Part shown: positions 1 through 6,558 of the stretch, in pieces
Numbering within the stretch: the first letter of the stretch is position 1
How the letters are laid out: each line of letters begins with the position of its first letter
Assembly: GCA_020350725.1 (NCBI GenBank)
Contig: CP070719.1
Location: forward strand, 1,274,124 to 1,302,101
Direction: 5' to 3'
DNA: 27,978 nt
DNA from: a bacterium
GTDB lineage: Bacteria > BMS3Abin14
Notes under the pieces: generated by a model
What the model saw: the letters and a program-made list of their open reading frames with translations, nothing else
Told to the model about the DNA's origin: nothing
Database searches by the model: none
Translations under genes and position numbers: made by a program

Positions 1-430
1 CCTCACCCCTTGACCACACAGCCGCCTCTTTCCCTTCTCTTCAGTTCTGTGTGGTCCTCAAACTCCGATGGTCATAAAGGTGCCGTGAGCGGAGCCGGTG
101 TTCGCGCAGAGGGTGATTTCAACCCTTTATCGACTAGTCTTCACCCCTTGACGCCACACAGCGGCCTCGCTTCGGGAGCACTGTTCCCCACCCGGCACAC
201 GTTCACTTCCTGATCCGGTCCGGGGATCGGCCCGGCCCCGGCAAAGAAAAACCGGGACCGCAGTGCCCGGTTTTTCCCTCTCTCTTCTTTAGCATTGTGT
301 GGTCAGGGACCATCTTTCTTTCCGGTTGTTTCAGGGTGAAAACATCCCTCGGAGCTGATTTTCGCGCAGAGGGTGGTTTCGCCCCTGAAACAACGCCCCC
401 TTACCCCTTGACCACACACAGCGGCCTCAT
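1..430. repeat. Degenerate direct repeats that include the 3' end of rtcB
   Basis: This stretch downstream of rtcB has no convincing gene. It is built from imperfect direct repeats. The block at about 91-174 aligns without gaps to 351-434, exactly 260 bp further on. Shared landmarks are TTCGCGCAGAGGGTG (101 and 361), CACCCCTTGAC/TACCCCTTGAC and CACACAGCGGCCTC (about 155 and 415). A third, shorter copy of the CCCCTTGACCACACAGC-CGCCTC motif lies at 7-28, so the array may continue past the left edge. A second shared segment (TTCCCTTCTCTTC...TGTGTGGTC) occurs at about 29-57 and 274-304. The right-hand copy contains the last codons and stop of rtcB, so the gene's tail has been duplicated into non-coding DNA, or the gene ends inside a pre-existing repeat. 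Confidence 0.75.
247..275. terminator. Bidirectional rho-independent terminator after rtcB
   Basis: A perfect 10-bp inverted repeat (AAAAACCGGG at 247-256 and CCCGGTTTTT at 266-275) encloses a 9-nt loop. The GC core is flanked by A-runs and T-runs on both sides, so a U-tract follows the hairpin on either strand. It lies about 125 nt past the rtcB stop codon on the minus strand. It plausibly ends the archease-rtcB transcript and could also stop anything arriving on the plus strand from the left. Confidence 0.85.
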
Positions 431-1858
431 CTTCGCCACTTTCGCCGCGATCCCCGCCTGGTGGACGACCTCCACGACCTGTGAGACGTCCTTGTAGGCG
501 TCCGGCATCTCCTCCTTGAGGGACATCTTGCCGGCGGCGCGGGCGTAGATCCCCTGGTCCTCCAGCTCGCGGTGGATCGCCCGGCCCTTCGACGACCGGA
601 TGGCCGCCTTGCGGGACAGGACCCTGCCGGCCCCGTGGCAGGTGCTGCCGAAGGTTTCCTCCATGCCGGTCTCCGTGCCCCGGAGCAGGTAGGAGCAGGT
701 TCCCATGTCCCCCGGTATGATCACCGGCTGCCCGTACGGCCGGTAGGCGGCAGGGACGTCGGGATGGCCCGGCGGGAAGGCCCTGGTCGCTCCCTTGCGG
801 TGAACGGCGAGCTCCATTTCCCTGCCGTCCACGGTGTGGCGCTCCAGCTTGACGATGTTGTGGGCGACGTCGTAGACCAGCCTGAAACCGAGGTCGGTCG
901 GGCCGATGGAGAAGAAGTCCTGGAGCGCCTCCCGGACCAAGTGCATGAGGCACTGTCGGTTGGCCCAGGCGTAGTTGGCGGCACACTTCATGGCCCTCCA
1001 GTAACTCTGGCCCTCCGGGGAATTGAACGGCGCGCAGGCGAGCTGCCGGTCGGGAAGATCGATGCCGTATTTGGACACGGCCCTGTTCATGACCTCCAGA
1101 TGATCGGTGCATACCTGATGGCCGAAACCGCGGGAGCCGGAGTGGACCATCACGGTGATCTGGCCCGGCCGGATGCCGAAGGCCCCTGCCGTCTTCTCGT
1201 CGTAGATCTCCTCCACGTACTGGACCTCGACGAAATGGTTGCCCGAACCGAGGGTGCCCTGCTGAGGAGCACCCCTCTGAAGGGCCCGGTCGCTGACCTC
1301 GGAAGGGTCTGCGCCCTTCATGGATCCCCCTTCCTCGGTGTGCTCCAGATCCGACGGCTCGCCGAGGCCCCTGTCCACAGCCCACTTTGCCCCCTTTGTC
1401 AGGACCTGCTTCAGCTCCTTGCTGTTGAGTTTGATCGGTCCCTTGGATCCGACGCCGCTGGGGACCTTGGAGAAGAGGGCGTCCACCAGTTTGCGCAGCT
1501 TTTCCCTTTTCCCCAGGTCTTCCCGGGTCAGATTGGTGGAGGCGAGGCGCACGCCGCAGTTGATGTCATATCCCGTTCCGCCGGGGGAGATGATCCCGCC
1601 GCTCTGGGTATCGGTTGCCACGACGCCGCCGATGGGAAGTCCGTAGCCGAAGTGCATGTCGGGCATGGCCATCGACGCCCCGACGATCCCGGGGAGGGTC
1701 GCCCCGTTGGCCACCTGCTGGGCGCTCTTATCCCCCCGGATCTCCCTCATGAGGGCTTCGTCGGCGTAGATGAGGCCGTGGACCCGCATGCCCGGCACGG
1801 CTCCCACCGGGATCTCCCATTTGTAGGGCGAAAGCTGTCGCAAAGTGATGTCAGGCAT
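401..1858 (-). CDS. rtcB: RNA-splicing ligase RtcB
   Basis: RtcB joins RNA 2',3'-cyclic phosphate or 3'-phosphate ends to 5'-OH ends, using GTP and divalent metal, in RNA repair or tRNA splicing. The 485-residue product is full length for the longer RtcB class. The N-terminal region carries MPDMHFGYGLPIGG (residues 65-78). The metal-site motif DINCGVR places the ligand Cys at 101. GSGNHF (about 204-209) and VHSGSRG (about 238-244) follow. VHRKGATRAF contains the His (353) that is expected to be guanylylated. No intein interrupts it. A GGGAGG ribosome-binding site lies 6 nt before the ATG. The gene follows archease, its known activator, after a 211-nt gap that contains a heptamer array. The last codons fall inside a repeated sequence that recurs downstream. 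Confidence 0.97.
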   Translation of the reverse strand: MPDITLRQLSPYKWEIPVGAVPGMRVHGLIYADEALMREIRGDKSAQQVANGATLPGIVGASMAMPDMHFGYGLPIGGVVATDTQSGGIISPGGTGYDINCGVRLASTNLTREDLGKREKLRKLVDALFSKVPSGVGSKGPIKLNSKELKQVLTKGAKWAVDRGLGEPSDLEHTEEGGSMKGADPSEVSDRALQRGAPQQGTLGSGNHFVEVQYVEEIYDEKTAGAFGIRPGQITVMVHSGSRGFGHQVCTDHLEVMNRAVSKYGIDLPDRQLACAPFNSPEGQSYWRAMKCAANYAWANRQCLMHLVREALQDFFSIGPTDLGFRLVYDVAHNIVKLERHTVDGREMELAVHRKGATRAFPPGHPDVPAAYRPYGQPVIIPGDMGTCSYLLRGTETGMEETFGSTCHGAGRVLSRKAAIRSSKGRAIHRELEDQGIYARAAGKMSLKEEMPDAYKDVSQVVEVVHQAGIAAKVAKMRPLCVVKG

Positions 1859-1893
1859 GGGGTGCCTCCCGGGTAATAATGCTAATAATTTAG

Positions 1894-2012
1894 AACCAAG
1901 AACTGAGAGCTAAGAGCTAGGAACTAAGAACTAAGAACTCGATCTAACCTGTCTCAATCATCCAATGCCCGATGTCAGATATCGGACCTTCACATTCTGA
2001 TTTCCAGTCTCT
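1894..2012. repeat. Heptamer (7-nt period) degenerate array in the rtcB leader
   Basis: In the gap between archease and rtcB, the plus strand reads as consecutive 7-mers: AACCAAG, AACTGAG, AGCTAAG, AGCTAGG, AACTAAG, AACTAAG, AACTCGA, TCTAACC (1894-1949). The same phase can be followed with weaker similarity through GATGTCA, GATATCG, GACCTTC, ACATTCT, GATTTCC and AGTCTCT up to 2012. The array begins only 36 nt upstream of the rtcB ATG, so it would sit in the 5' untranslated RNA. No coding potential or hairpin explains it. Confidence 0.75.
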
Positions 2013-2069
2013 GTGTGCGTCCCAATTCCGGGCACCTGGTTTTCTGCCCCTGGCGTTTTGCACTATACG

Positions 2070-2492
2070 TTAAACATCAAAAATCACCCGGACCCTGAAG
2101 CCGGTTTTATTCTCCTCGATCCTCAATCCATGATAGGTGGCCGCCTTGACCTCCATGTTACGCCGGTGTACCGACGCGTCGTAGGAGGAACCGGAGATCG
2201 TGGAACAAAGTCGGTTGCCGTCGATATCCAGAGAGGCGACCTCCAAGGGGAGGAAATCCTCCGTCTCCTCCAGAAAGATGATCTCGTTGAGGAAGGTCAC
2301 GAGAAGAGAGGCCCTGTCATCAGCTGTGACCGAGATGTCCAGGAGGAGGTCTCCGGCCAGCGCCCCCCTGTCGGACATGAGGGAGGCGAGGGCATTTCCG
2401 GCATGGGAAAAGGCCTCTTCAAGGGTCTGACCCCAGGCCTCGATACCCACGTCCGCGGTGACCCCATCTAACTCCCTGAATCCGGCGGACAT
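2070..2492 (-). CDS. Archease, RtcB activator
   Basis: Archease helps RtcB turn over by promoting formation of the guanylylated enzyme. The 140-residue protein has the family layout. Its N-terminal motif is TADVGIEAWG, with the conserved acidic residue in TAD. A helix of the type TLEEAFSHAGNALASLM follows. A central strand region around NEIIFLEETEDFLP precedes the C-terminal KAATYHGLRIEENKTGFRVR segment, and the protein ends in VIFDV. Where the family normally has Asp-His-Thr-Ala-Asp, this protein reads Asp-Gly-Val-Thr-Ala-Asp, so the usual histidine is absent. The start is the first ATG and has only a weak upstream GAGGGG. The gene stands directly upstream of rtcB, its expected partner. The assignment is firm; the effect of the altered motif is unknown. 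Confidence 0.9.
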   Translation of the reverse strand: MSAGFRELDGVTADVGIEAWGQTLEEAFSHAGNALASLMSDRGALAGDLLLDISVTADDRASLLVTFLNEIIFLEETEDFLPLEVASLDIDGNRLCSTISGSSYDASVHRRNMEVKAATYHGLRIEENKTGFRVRVIFDV

Positions 2493-2531
2493 GGTGAAAT
2501 TTTACCGCCCCTCAACCGGCCATGCAAGACC

Positions 2532-2627
2532 GGGCGCGGGGAGAAATGAGTCCAGAGTCCAGAGGCCAGGGTCCAGAGGAGACGCGAGGACCTACCCGAG
2601 GGGGCGGTGGGGCGAGGGGGAGAGGGG
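2532..2627. repeat. Dispersed intergenic repeat, block A copy 1
   Basis: This roughly 95-bp block matches the reverse complement of 27865-27955 with only a handful of substitutions and two small gaps. The longest shared exact run is GGACCTACCCGAGGGGGCG. Its left part is itself heptameric (GAGTCCA, GAGTCCA, GAGGCCA, GGGTCCA at 2548-2575), and its right part is a G-rich run on the plus strand. It lies in the 485-bp gap between panD and archease, which contains no gene. Confidence 0.85.
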
Positions 2628-2635
2628 GCGACAAT

Positions 2636-2670
2636 CTAGTTCCTAGTTCACGGTTCACAGTTCACTGTTA
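2636..2670. repeat. Short heptamer array (CTAGTTC/ACGGTTC type)
   Basis: Five consecutive 7-mers read CTAGTTC, CTAGTTC, ACGGTTC, ACAGTTC and ACTGTTA. The array directly follows dispersed block A. The GGTTCAC-type words recur at 27716-27729 near the inverted copy of the element. Confidence 0.7.
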
Positions 2671-2728
2671 GTGCTTGGAACGTGGAGCGCGTATCACCAG
2701 CGACGAGGACGTAGGGACAAAAGACGGT

Positions 2729-2762
2729 TGTCATTGCGAACCGGTGCCTGTGTGAAGCAATC
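2729..2762. repeat. REP-like palindromic element CATTGCGA...GAAGCAATC
   Basis: The sequence TGTCATTGCGA is followed 14 nt later by GAAGCAATC, so ATTGC (2733-2737) can pair with GCAAT (2757-2761). From memory, the same outer words (GTCATTGCGA...GAAGCAATC) mark a widespread extragenic palindromic repeat in many uncultured bacteria. Only one copy was found in this window, and no REP-associated transposase gene is present. Confidence 0.55.
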
Positions 2763-2765
2763 TAT

Positions 2766-2935
2766 AACTGAGAACTGGGAACGGTGGACTGTGAACTGGT
2801 CTTTCCGAATCACGAATCACTAGTCACTAATCACGGCGGTTTACCGACCGTGAACGGTGAACTGTCTTTTTGGATTTTGGACTCTGTATTGATCTCTAAT
2901 CTCTAATTTCTAATCCTCTAATCCTCTGATTTCCC
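2766..2935. repeat. Long heptamer array between panD and archease
   Basis: About two dozen consecutive units keep a 7-nt phase: AACTGAG, AACTGGG, AACGGTG, GACTGTG, AACTGGT, CTTTCCG, AATCACG, AATCACT, AGTCACT, AATCACG, then GTGAACG, GTGAACT, GTCTTTT, TGGATTT, TGGACTC, and finally ATCTCTA, ATCTCTA, ATTTCTA, with two 8-nt units near the end. The word family changes along the array while the phase is kept. The part from about 2808 to 2875 matches the reverse complement of about 27705-27770. The rest of the 2493-2977 gap holds the other repeats listed here and no gene. Confidence 0.8.
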
Positions 2936-2977
2936 CCGTAAACCGGGAACCGGCCTTTGCCGACCACTTGTCCCGAT

Positions 2978-3340
2978 TCACCCCTCCTTCTTCTCCACGA
3001 TGGCGTTCCCGGCATCCACGTAGACGAGGGACGGTTTGTGGGCATGGGCGTCCTTGGCATCGACGTGTATGTAGCAGGCCACGATGATGAGGTCGCCCGG
3101 CGAGGCCTTGTGGGCGGCGGCGCCGTTCAGGGCCATGGACCCGGAACCCCTGTCGCCGACAATGGCGTAGGTCTCGAATCTCTCGCCGTTGGCGATGTTG
3201 TAGATCTGAACCTGGGCAAACGGCGGGATCCGTGCGGCCTCCAGGAGGTCCTGGTCTATGGTGATGGATCCCTCGTAGTCAAGGTTGGTGTCCGTGACCG
3301 TCGCCCTGTGAATCTTTCCAGCCAGCATAGTGTATCTCAT
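2978..3340 (-). CDS. panD: Aspartate 1-decarboxylase (pyruvoyl enzyme)
   Basis: PanD makes beta-alanine from L-aspartate for pantothenate synthesis. It is made as a proenzyme that cleaves itself between Gly24 and Ser25 to form a pyruvoyl cofactor. The sequence shows YEGSITID with the Gly-Ser pair at exactly 24-25 when the ATG at 3340 is used. MLAGKIHRATVT precedes it and NGAAAH (the conserved NGAAAR/H region) follows. The length of 120 residues is normal. A GGAGG ribosome-binding site lies 10 nt upstream of the start. The gene follows panC by 17 nt, so the two are almost certainly cotranscribed. Confidence 0.97.
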   Translation of the reverse strand: MRYTMLAGKIHRATVTDTNLDYEGSITIDQDLLEAARIPPFAQVQIYNIANGERFETYAIVGDRGSGSMALNGAAAHKASPGDLIIVACYIHVDAKDAHAHKPSLVYVDAGNAIVEKKEG

Positions 3341-3357
3341 GGTTGTCTGACCTCCGC

Positions 3358-4230
3358 TCAGGAATTCATCCCTGCTCTAGATCGCCTTTTCCCAAGAACC
3401 GTATTGTCTATCAATCTTGCCTTTCCAAAATAGACCGCCATCGCCAGAAGACTGGGGCCGGAGATGGTCTCCACGGGTGTCAGTTCTACGGCATCGACGA
3501 TCTCTATGTAATCGATCCTGGCGTGGGGCGCCTCTTCCACGGTCTCCCTGACCCGGTCCCTGATGGCGGCGGAGTCCAAAACACCGTCTTCGAACATATC
3601 CTCGGCCAGCCGCAGGGCGCGGTTGAGGGACAGGGCGCTCCGCCTTTCCTCCTCGGAAAGGTAACTGTTCCTGCTGCTCATGGCCAGGCCGTCATCCTCC
3701 CTGACGGTGGGCAGGCCGACGACATTGACACCCATGTTGAGGTCCCGGACCATGGTGGCGATGACGCGGTACTGCTGGTAATCCTTGAGCCCGAAGTACG
3801 CGTTGTGGGGCTGAACAATGGAGAACAGCTTGGCTACAACCGTTGTAACACCATCGAAATGACCGGGTCTGGACGCTCCGCAGAGGACGCCGGTCAATCC
3901 GGAGACGTGGACGATTGTCTTCGAACCCTCCGGGTACATCTCCTCGGCCGAGGGAGCGAACAGGACATCCGTCCCAACCTTCCGACAGAGGACGGAGTCG
4001 TTTTCAGGGTCCCTTGGATAGGACTTGAAGTCCTCGTTGGGTCCGAACTGGGTCGGGTTGACGAAGATGCTCGTCACGAGGGTGTGGTTCTCCTCCCGGG
4101 CCTTCCTCATCAGGCTGAGATGGCCTTCGTGGAGGAAACCCATAGTCGGGACGAAGCCTATTCTGTTCCCTTCGTCCCTGAGCCTGTCCGAGTGTTCTCT
4201 CATCTGTTCTATAGTGGTGATGATCTTCAT
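3358..4230 (-). CDS. panC: Pantothenate synthetase (pantoate-beta-alanine ligase)
   Basis: PanC condenses pantoate with beta-alanine using ATP, through a pantoyl-adenylate intermediate. It supplies the product of the PanB and PanD branches encoded next to it. The 290-residue protein has the nucleotidyltransferase HxGH motif in MGFLHEGH (His34, His37). VNPTQFGPNEDF follows, then PGHFDGV, then YFGLKDYQQ (where relatives usually have FGEKDYQQ), and finally the KMSKS-like MSSRN. The start ATG has GGAGA close upstream. A 186-nt gap separates it from panB, and a possible promoter lies in that gap. Confidence 0.96.
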   Translation of the reverse strand: MKIITTIEQMREHSDRLRDEGNRIGFVPTMGFLHEGHLSLMRKAREENHTLVTSIFVNPTQFGPNEDFKSYPRDPENDSVLCRKVGTDVLFAPSAEEMYPEGSKTIVHVSGLTGVLCGASRPGHFDGVTTVVAKLFSIVQPHNAYFGLKDYQQYRVIATMVRDLNMGVNVVGLPTVREDDGLAMSSRNSYLSEEERRSALSLNRALRLAEDMFEDGVLDSAAIRDRVRETVEEAPHARIDYIEIVDAVELTPVETISGPSLLAMAVYFGKARLIDNTVLGKRRSRAGMNS

Positions 4231-4298
4231 CGCTCTCCGGTGAGGCCCCCCATGGCAAGGTACCTGCGGCGTTGCCGGGTTTAGGAGATCCTCGACGT

Positions 4299-4326
4299 AT
4301 TACATATACAACTCCGGTACCCTCAA
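4299..4326 (-). promoter_or_regulatory. Possible sigma-70 promoter for panC-panD
   Basis: On the minus strand TTGAGG is followed after 16 nt by TGTAAT, giving 4/6 and 5/6 matches to the -35 and -10 consensus, about 70 nt before the panC start. The gap is otherwise unexplained. This is a pattern match only. Confidence 0.35.
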
Positions 4327-4416
4327 GCCTGCTGCGGCCTTGCGTTGACCGCACCCGGAAAGGCCCTGTTTGAAACGGTTCACCTTATTCCCTTCGTCTT
4401 CCGTGTCCTCTGCAGT

Positions 4417-5223
4417 TCATTCATAGGAATGCTCTTCGTCGGGGAACACGCCTTCCTTGACCTCCCGGGTGAATTGCCTGAGCGCCTTCTCGGTGGCCGC
4501 TCCCAACTCTCCGTAGCGCTTGACGAACTTGGGAACAAAGCGGTCATAGATGCCCAGCAGGTCGTTATAAACCAGCACCTGACCGTCACAGTGCGGGCCG
4601 GCACCGATGCCGATGGTCGGTATGGAGACGCTCTCCGTTACGAGCCTCGCCGCCTCGGCGGGGACACCCTCCACGACCATGGCGTAGGCTCCCGATTCGA
4701 CCACCGCCCGGGCATCGTCGAGGAGGATCCTCAGGCCCTCGTCCCCGCGACCCTGGATCCGGTAGCCACCCATCTGATGGACGGATTGAGGCAGGAGCCC
4801 GATGTGCCCCATGACGGGGACACTCCTGCGGGTCAGAAACTCTATGGTTTCGGCCATGGATACGCCGCCCTCGATCTTAACGCTCTCAGCCCCTGCCTCC
4901 TTGAGGAACCGGGCGGCATTTTCCATGGCCTGCTGAGGGCCTGCCTGATAGGAGCCGAAGGGCATATCGGCCACCAGAAGAGCCCTCGAGCATCCCCGGC
5001 TCGCGGCCCTCGTGTGGTGCAGCATCTCGTCCATGGTAACCGGGACCGTGCTTTCATATCCCAGCACGACCTGGCCGAGGGAATCGCCAACGAGGATGAT
5101 CTCCGCCCCGGCCCGCTCCGAATAGAGGGCTGAAGGATAGTCGAAGGCGGTGAGCATGACGATCTTGTCACCGTCCTTCATCGACATGACAGTCCTGGTG
5201 GTCACTTTTTTGTCCATTTCCAT
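4417..5223 (-). CDS. panB: 3-methyl-2-oxobutanoate hydroxymethyltransferase
   Basis: PanB transfers a hydroxymethyl group from 5,10-methylene-tetrahydrofolate to ketoisovalerate to make ketopantoate, the first committed step to pantothenate. The protein (268 residues from the chosen start) has TAFDYPSA near the N-terminus. VGDSLG follows, with the metal-binding Asp at about 47, then the family block VTMDEMLHH, and further on VKIEGG and MGHIGLLPQ. The ATG at 5223 was preferred over a GTG 57 nt upstream because AAGGGA lies at a suitable distance and the upstream residues look unlike the family. A hairpin with a T-tract sits immediately upstream, so panB may have its own promoter or be attenuated. 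PanB uses folate and folK lies just upstream, which may be a functional link. Confidence 0.96.
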   Translation of the reverse strand: MEMDKKVTTRTVMSMKDGDKIVMLTAFDYPSALYSERAGAEIILVGDSLGQVVLGYESTVPVTMDEMLHHTRAASRGCSRALLVADMPFGSYQAGPQQAMENAARFLKEAGAESVKIEGGVSMAETIEFLTRRSVPVMGHIGLLPQSVHQMGGYRIQGRGDEGLRILLDDARAVVESGAYAMVVEGVPAEAARLVTESVSIPTIGIGAGPHCDGQVLVYNDLLGIYDRFVPKFVKRYGELGAATEKALRQFTREVKEGVFPDEEHSYE

Positions 5224-5240
5224 CCGATACCCGGTCCCTT

Positions 5241-5274
5241 CAGAAAAAGGAAACCCCCGCACGTGGACGGGGGT
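5241..5274 (-). terminator. Rho-independent terminator or attenuator between the kinase gene and panB
   Basis: On the minus strand ACCCCCG (5268-5274, read in reverse) pairs with CGGGGGT (5253-5259) across an 8-nt loop, and TTTCCTTTTT follows. It lies in the 98-nt gap between the deoxynucleoside kinase stop and the panB start. It fits a terminator ending the dap-folK-kinase transcript, or an attenuator in front of panB. Confidence 0.65.
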
Positions 5275-5321
5275 CGACACAGACCAGCTGACAGGTTGCC
5301 TGTTCCCCGTCCCGGTCCGCG

Positions 5322-5963
5322 CTACGCGGATCCGAGCGGCACGTAGAACTGTACCCCTTTTTTCATCCTTCGGATCTCCCGGACGAGGTCCTGGAAGTCC
5401 TCCGGTTTCCTGACGAAGTCAACCTCTGCGGTGTTGATGATCAGGAGCGGGGTTTCATCGTAATTAAAAAAGAACCTGTTGTAGGCTTGGTTGACAGCCT
5501 CAACATATTCCCTGCTGATGTCTCTCTCGAAGCTCCGGCCCCTCATCCTTATCCGCTGCTGCAGAACCTCAGTGGGGGACTGCAGGTAGATGACGAGGTC
5601 GGGGCGCGGGATCCTCTCGTCCAGCATGGAAAAGATCTGCTGGTAGAGGGACATCTCATCCTCGTCAAGGTTGACCGACGCGAATATCCGGTCCTTGGCG
5701 AAGAGATAGTCGCAGATGACACTCTGGCTGAAAAGGTCCTGTTGTGCAAGCTCTTTTTGCTGCTGATATCGGCTGAGGAGGAAGAACATCTGCGTCTGGA
5801 AAGCGTTGGCCGATGGATTTCTGTAGAATTTGGCCAGGAAGGGGTTCTCGTCCACCCGTTCGAGGACAACACGGGAGCCGAATTCCCCGCCCAGCATCTC
5901 GACCAGACTCGTCTTGCCGACGCCGATGGGCCCCTCGACAACGATGTATCTCTTGTCTGTCAT
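5322..5963 (-). CDS. Deoxynucleoside kinase (dAdo/dGuo kinase-like)
   Basis: Members of this family phosphorylate deoxynucleosides (deoxyadenosine, deoxyguanosine or deoxycytidine) for DNA precursor salvage. From the ATG at 5963 the 213-residue protein opens with a P-loop, GPIGVGKTSL (residues 11-20). An ENPFLAKFY segment typical of the substrate pocket follows, then QSVICDYLFAKDRIFA with the family's D-R motif, and an Arg-rich lid (QQRIRMRGRSFERDIS). A TTG further upstream is in frame but gives residues unlike the family. No clear ribosome-binding site is visible. The gene lies between folK and panB, and the exact base specificity cannot be read from the sequence. Confidence 0.88.
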   Translation of the reverse strand: MTDKRYIVVEGPIGVGKTSLVEMLGGEFGSRVVLERVDENPFLAKFYRNPSANAFQTQMFFLLSRYQQQKELAQQDLFSQSVICDYLFAKDRIFASVNLDEDEMSLYQQIFSMLDERIPRPDLVIYLQSPTEVLQQRIRMRGRSFERDISREYVEAVNQAYNRFFFNYDETPLLIINTAEVDFVRKPEDFQDLVREIRRMKKGVQFYVPLGSA

Positions 5964-6032
5964 TGCAGGGTTCGAATTATAATGGGTGCCAGTCCCTTTG
6001 GTCAACCCGAAGGCCTGCCCCCAGCCGTTTCG

Positions 6033-6548
6033 TCAGGAGCTAAGGGGCGTGACAGGGCCCAGGTTCCTGACCACCTGGTCCGGGTGGCGTCGCCCGAGAT
6101 CATCCGCTATCTCGCGTGCCGTTCGAACCTCGCCAGGGATGATCAGGCCGGGCGCGAGTTCTGCAAGAGGTTCCATCACGAAGCGCCTCTGCGTCATGCG
6201 GGGATGCGGTACGGTCAGCAGGGTGTCCTGGATCTTCATGTCTCCGAAGAGAAGAACGTCCAGGTCGATGGTCCGGGGAAGCGTCCCCTTTCCCCCTCGC
6301 TCTCTGCCTAGGGAGGTCTCGATACCGATGAGGACCTCCATGAGGGCCGCCGCCGACAGCGAGGTCCTTATCCTTGCCACCGCGTTGAGAAATGGTTCCC
6401 CGGTGACGTCAAGGGGGCTGGTCTCAAAGACCGACGAAACGTCCTCCACAGCGGTGAAGTCGCCCCGGTCCAGGGCGTCGAGAGCTCTCCTGAGAAAATC
6501 GGACCTGTCCCCCAGGTTGCTGCCCAGGCCGATAAAAACGGTGGTCAC
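6033..6548 (-). CDS. folK: 2-amino-4-hydroxy-6-hydroxymethyldihydropteridine pyrophosphokinase
   Basis: FolK transfers pyrophosphate from ATP to hydroxymethyl-dihydropterin in folate synthesis. The protein (171 residues) starts with a GTG and reads VTTVFIGLGSNLGDR, the characteristic HPPK N-terminus. The signature PRTIDLDVLLFG lies at about 91-102 with the two metal-binding Asp residues at 95 and 97. VPHPRM and RRFVMEPLAELAP follow. The in-frame reading continues upstream to 6647, but that stretch overlaps dapL and does not resemble the family. GGTGA lies at a suitable distance before the GTG. The gap to the dapL stop is 10 nt, so the two genes are cotranscribed. Confidence 0.95.
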   Translation of the reverse strand: MTTVFIGLGSNLGDRSDFLRRALDALDRGDFTAVEDVSSVFETSPLDVTGEPFLNAVARIRTSLSAAALMEVLIGIETSLGRERGGKGTLPRTIDLDVLLFGDMKIQDTLLTVPHPRMTQRRFVMEPLAELAPGLIIPGEVRTAREIADDLGRRHPDQVVRNLGPVTPLSS

Positions 6549-6558
6549 ACCGATACCG

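Noticed and set aside
10-213. Short plus-strand frames at the left edge as small genes
   Set aside because: They lie within degenerate repeats, have no ribosome-binding site and no resemblance to known small proteins.
572-1876. A 434-codon open frame on the plus strand opposite rtcB
   Set aside because: Antisense shadow of a well-supported rtcB; the translated sequence is low in family resemblance and has no ribosome-binding site of note.
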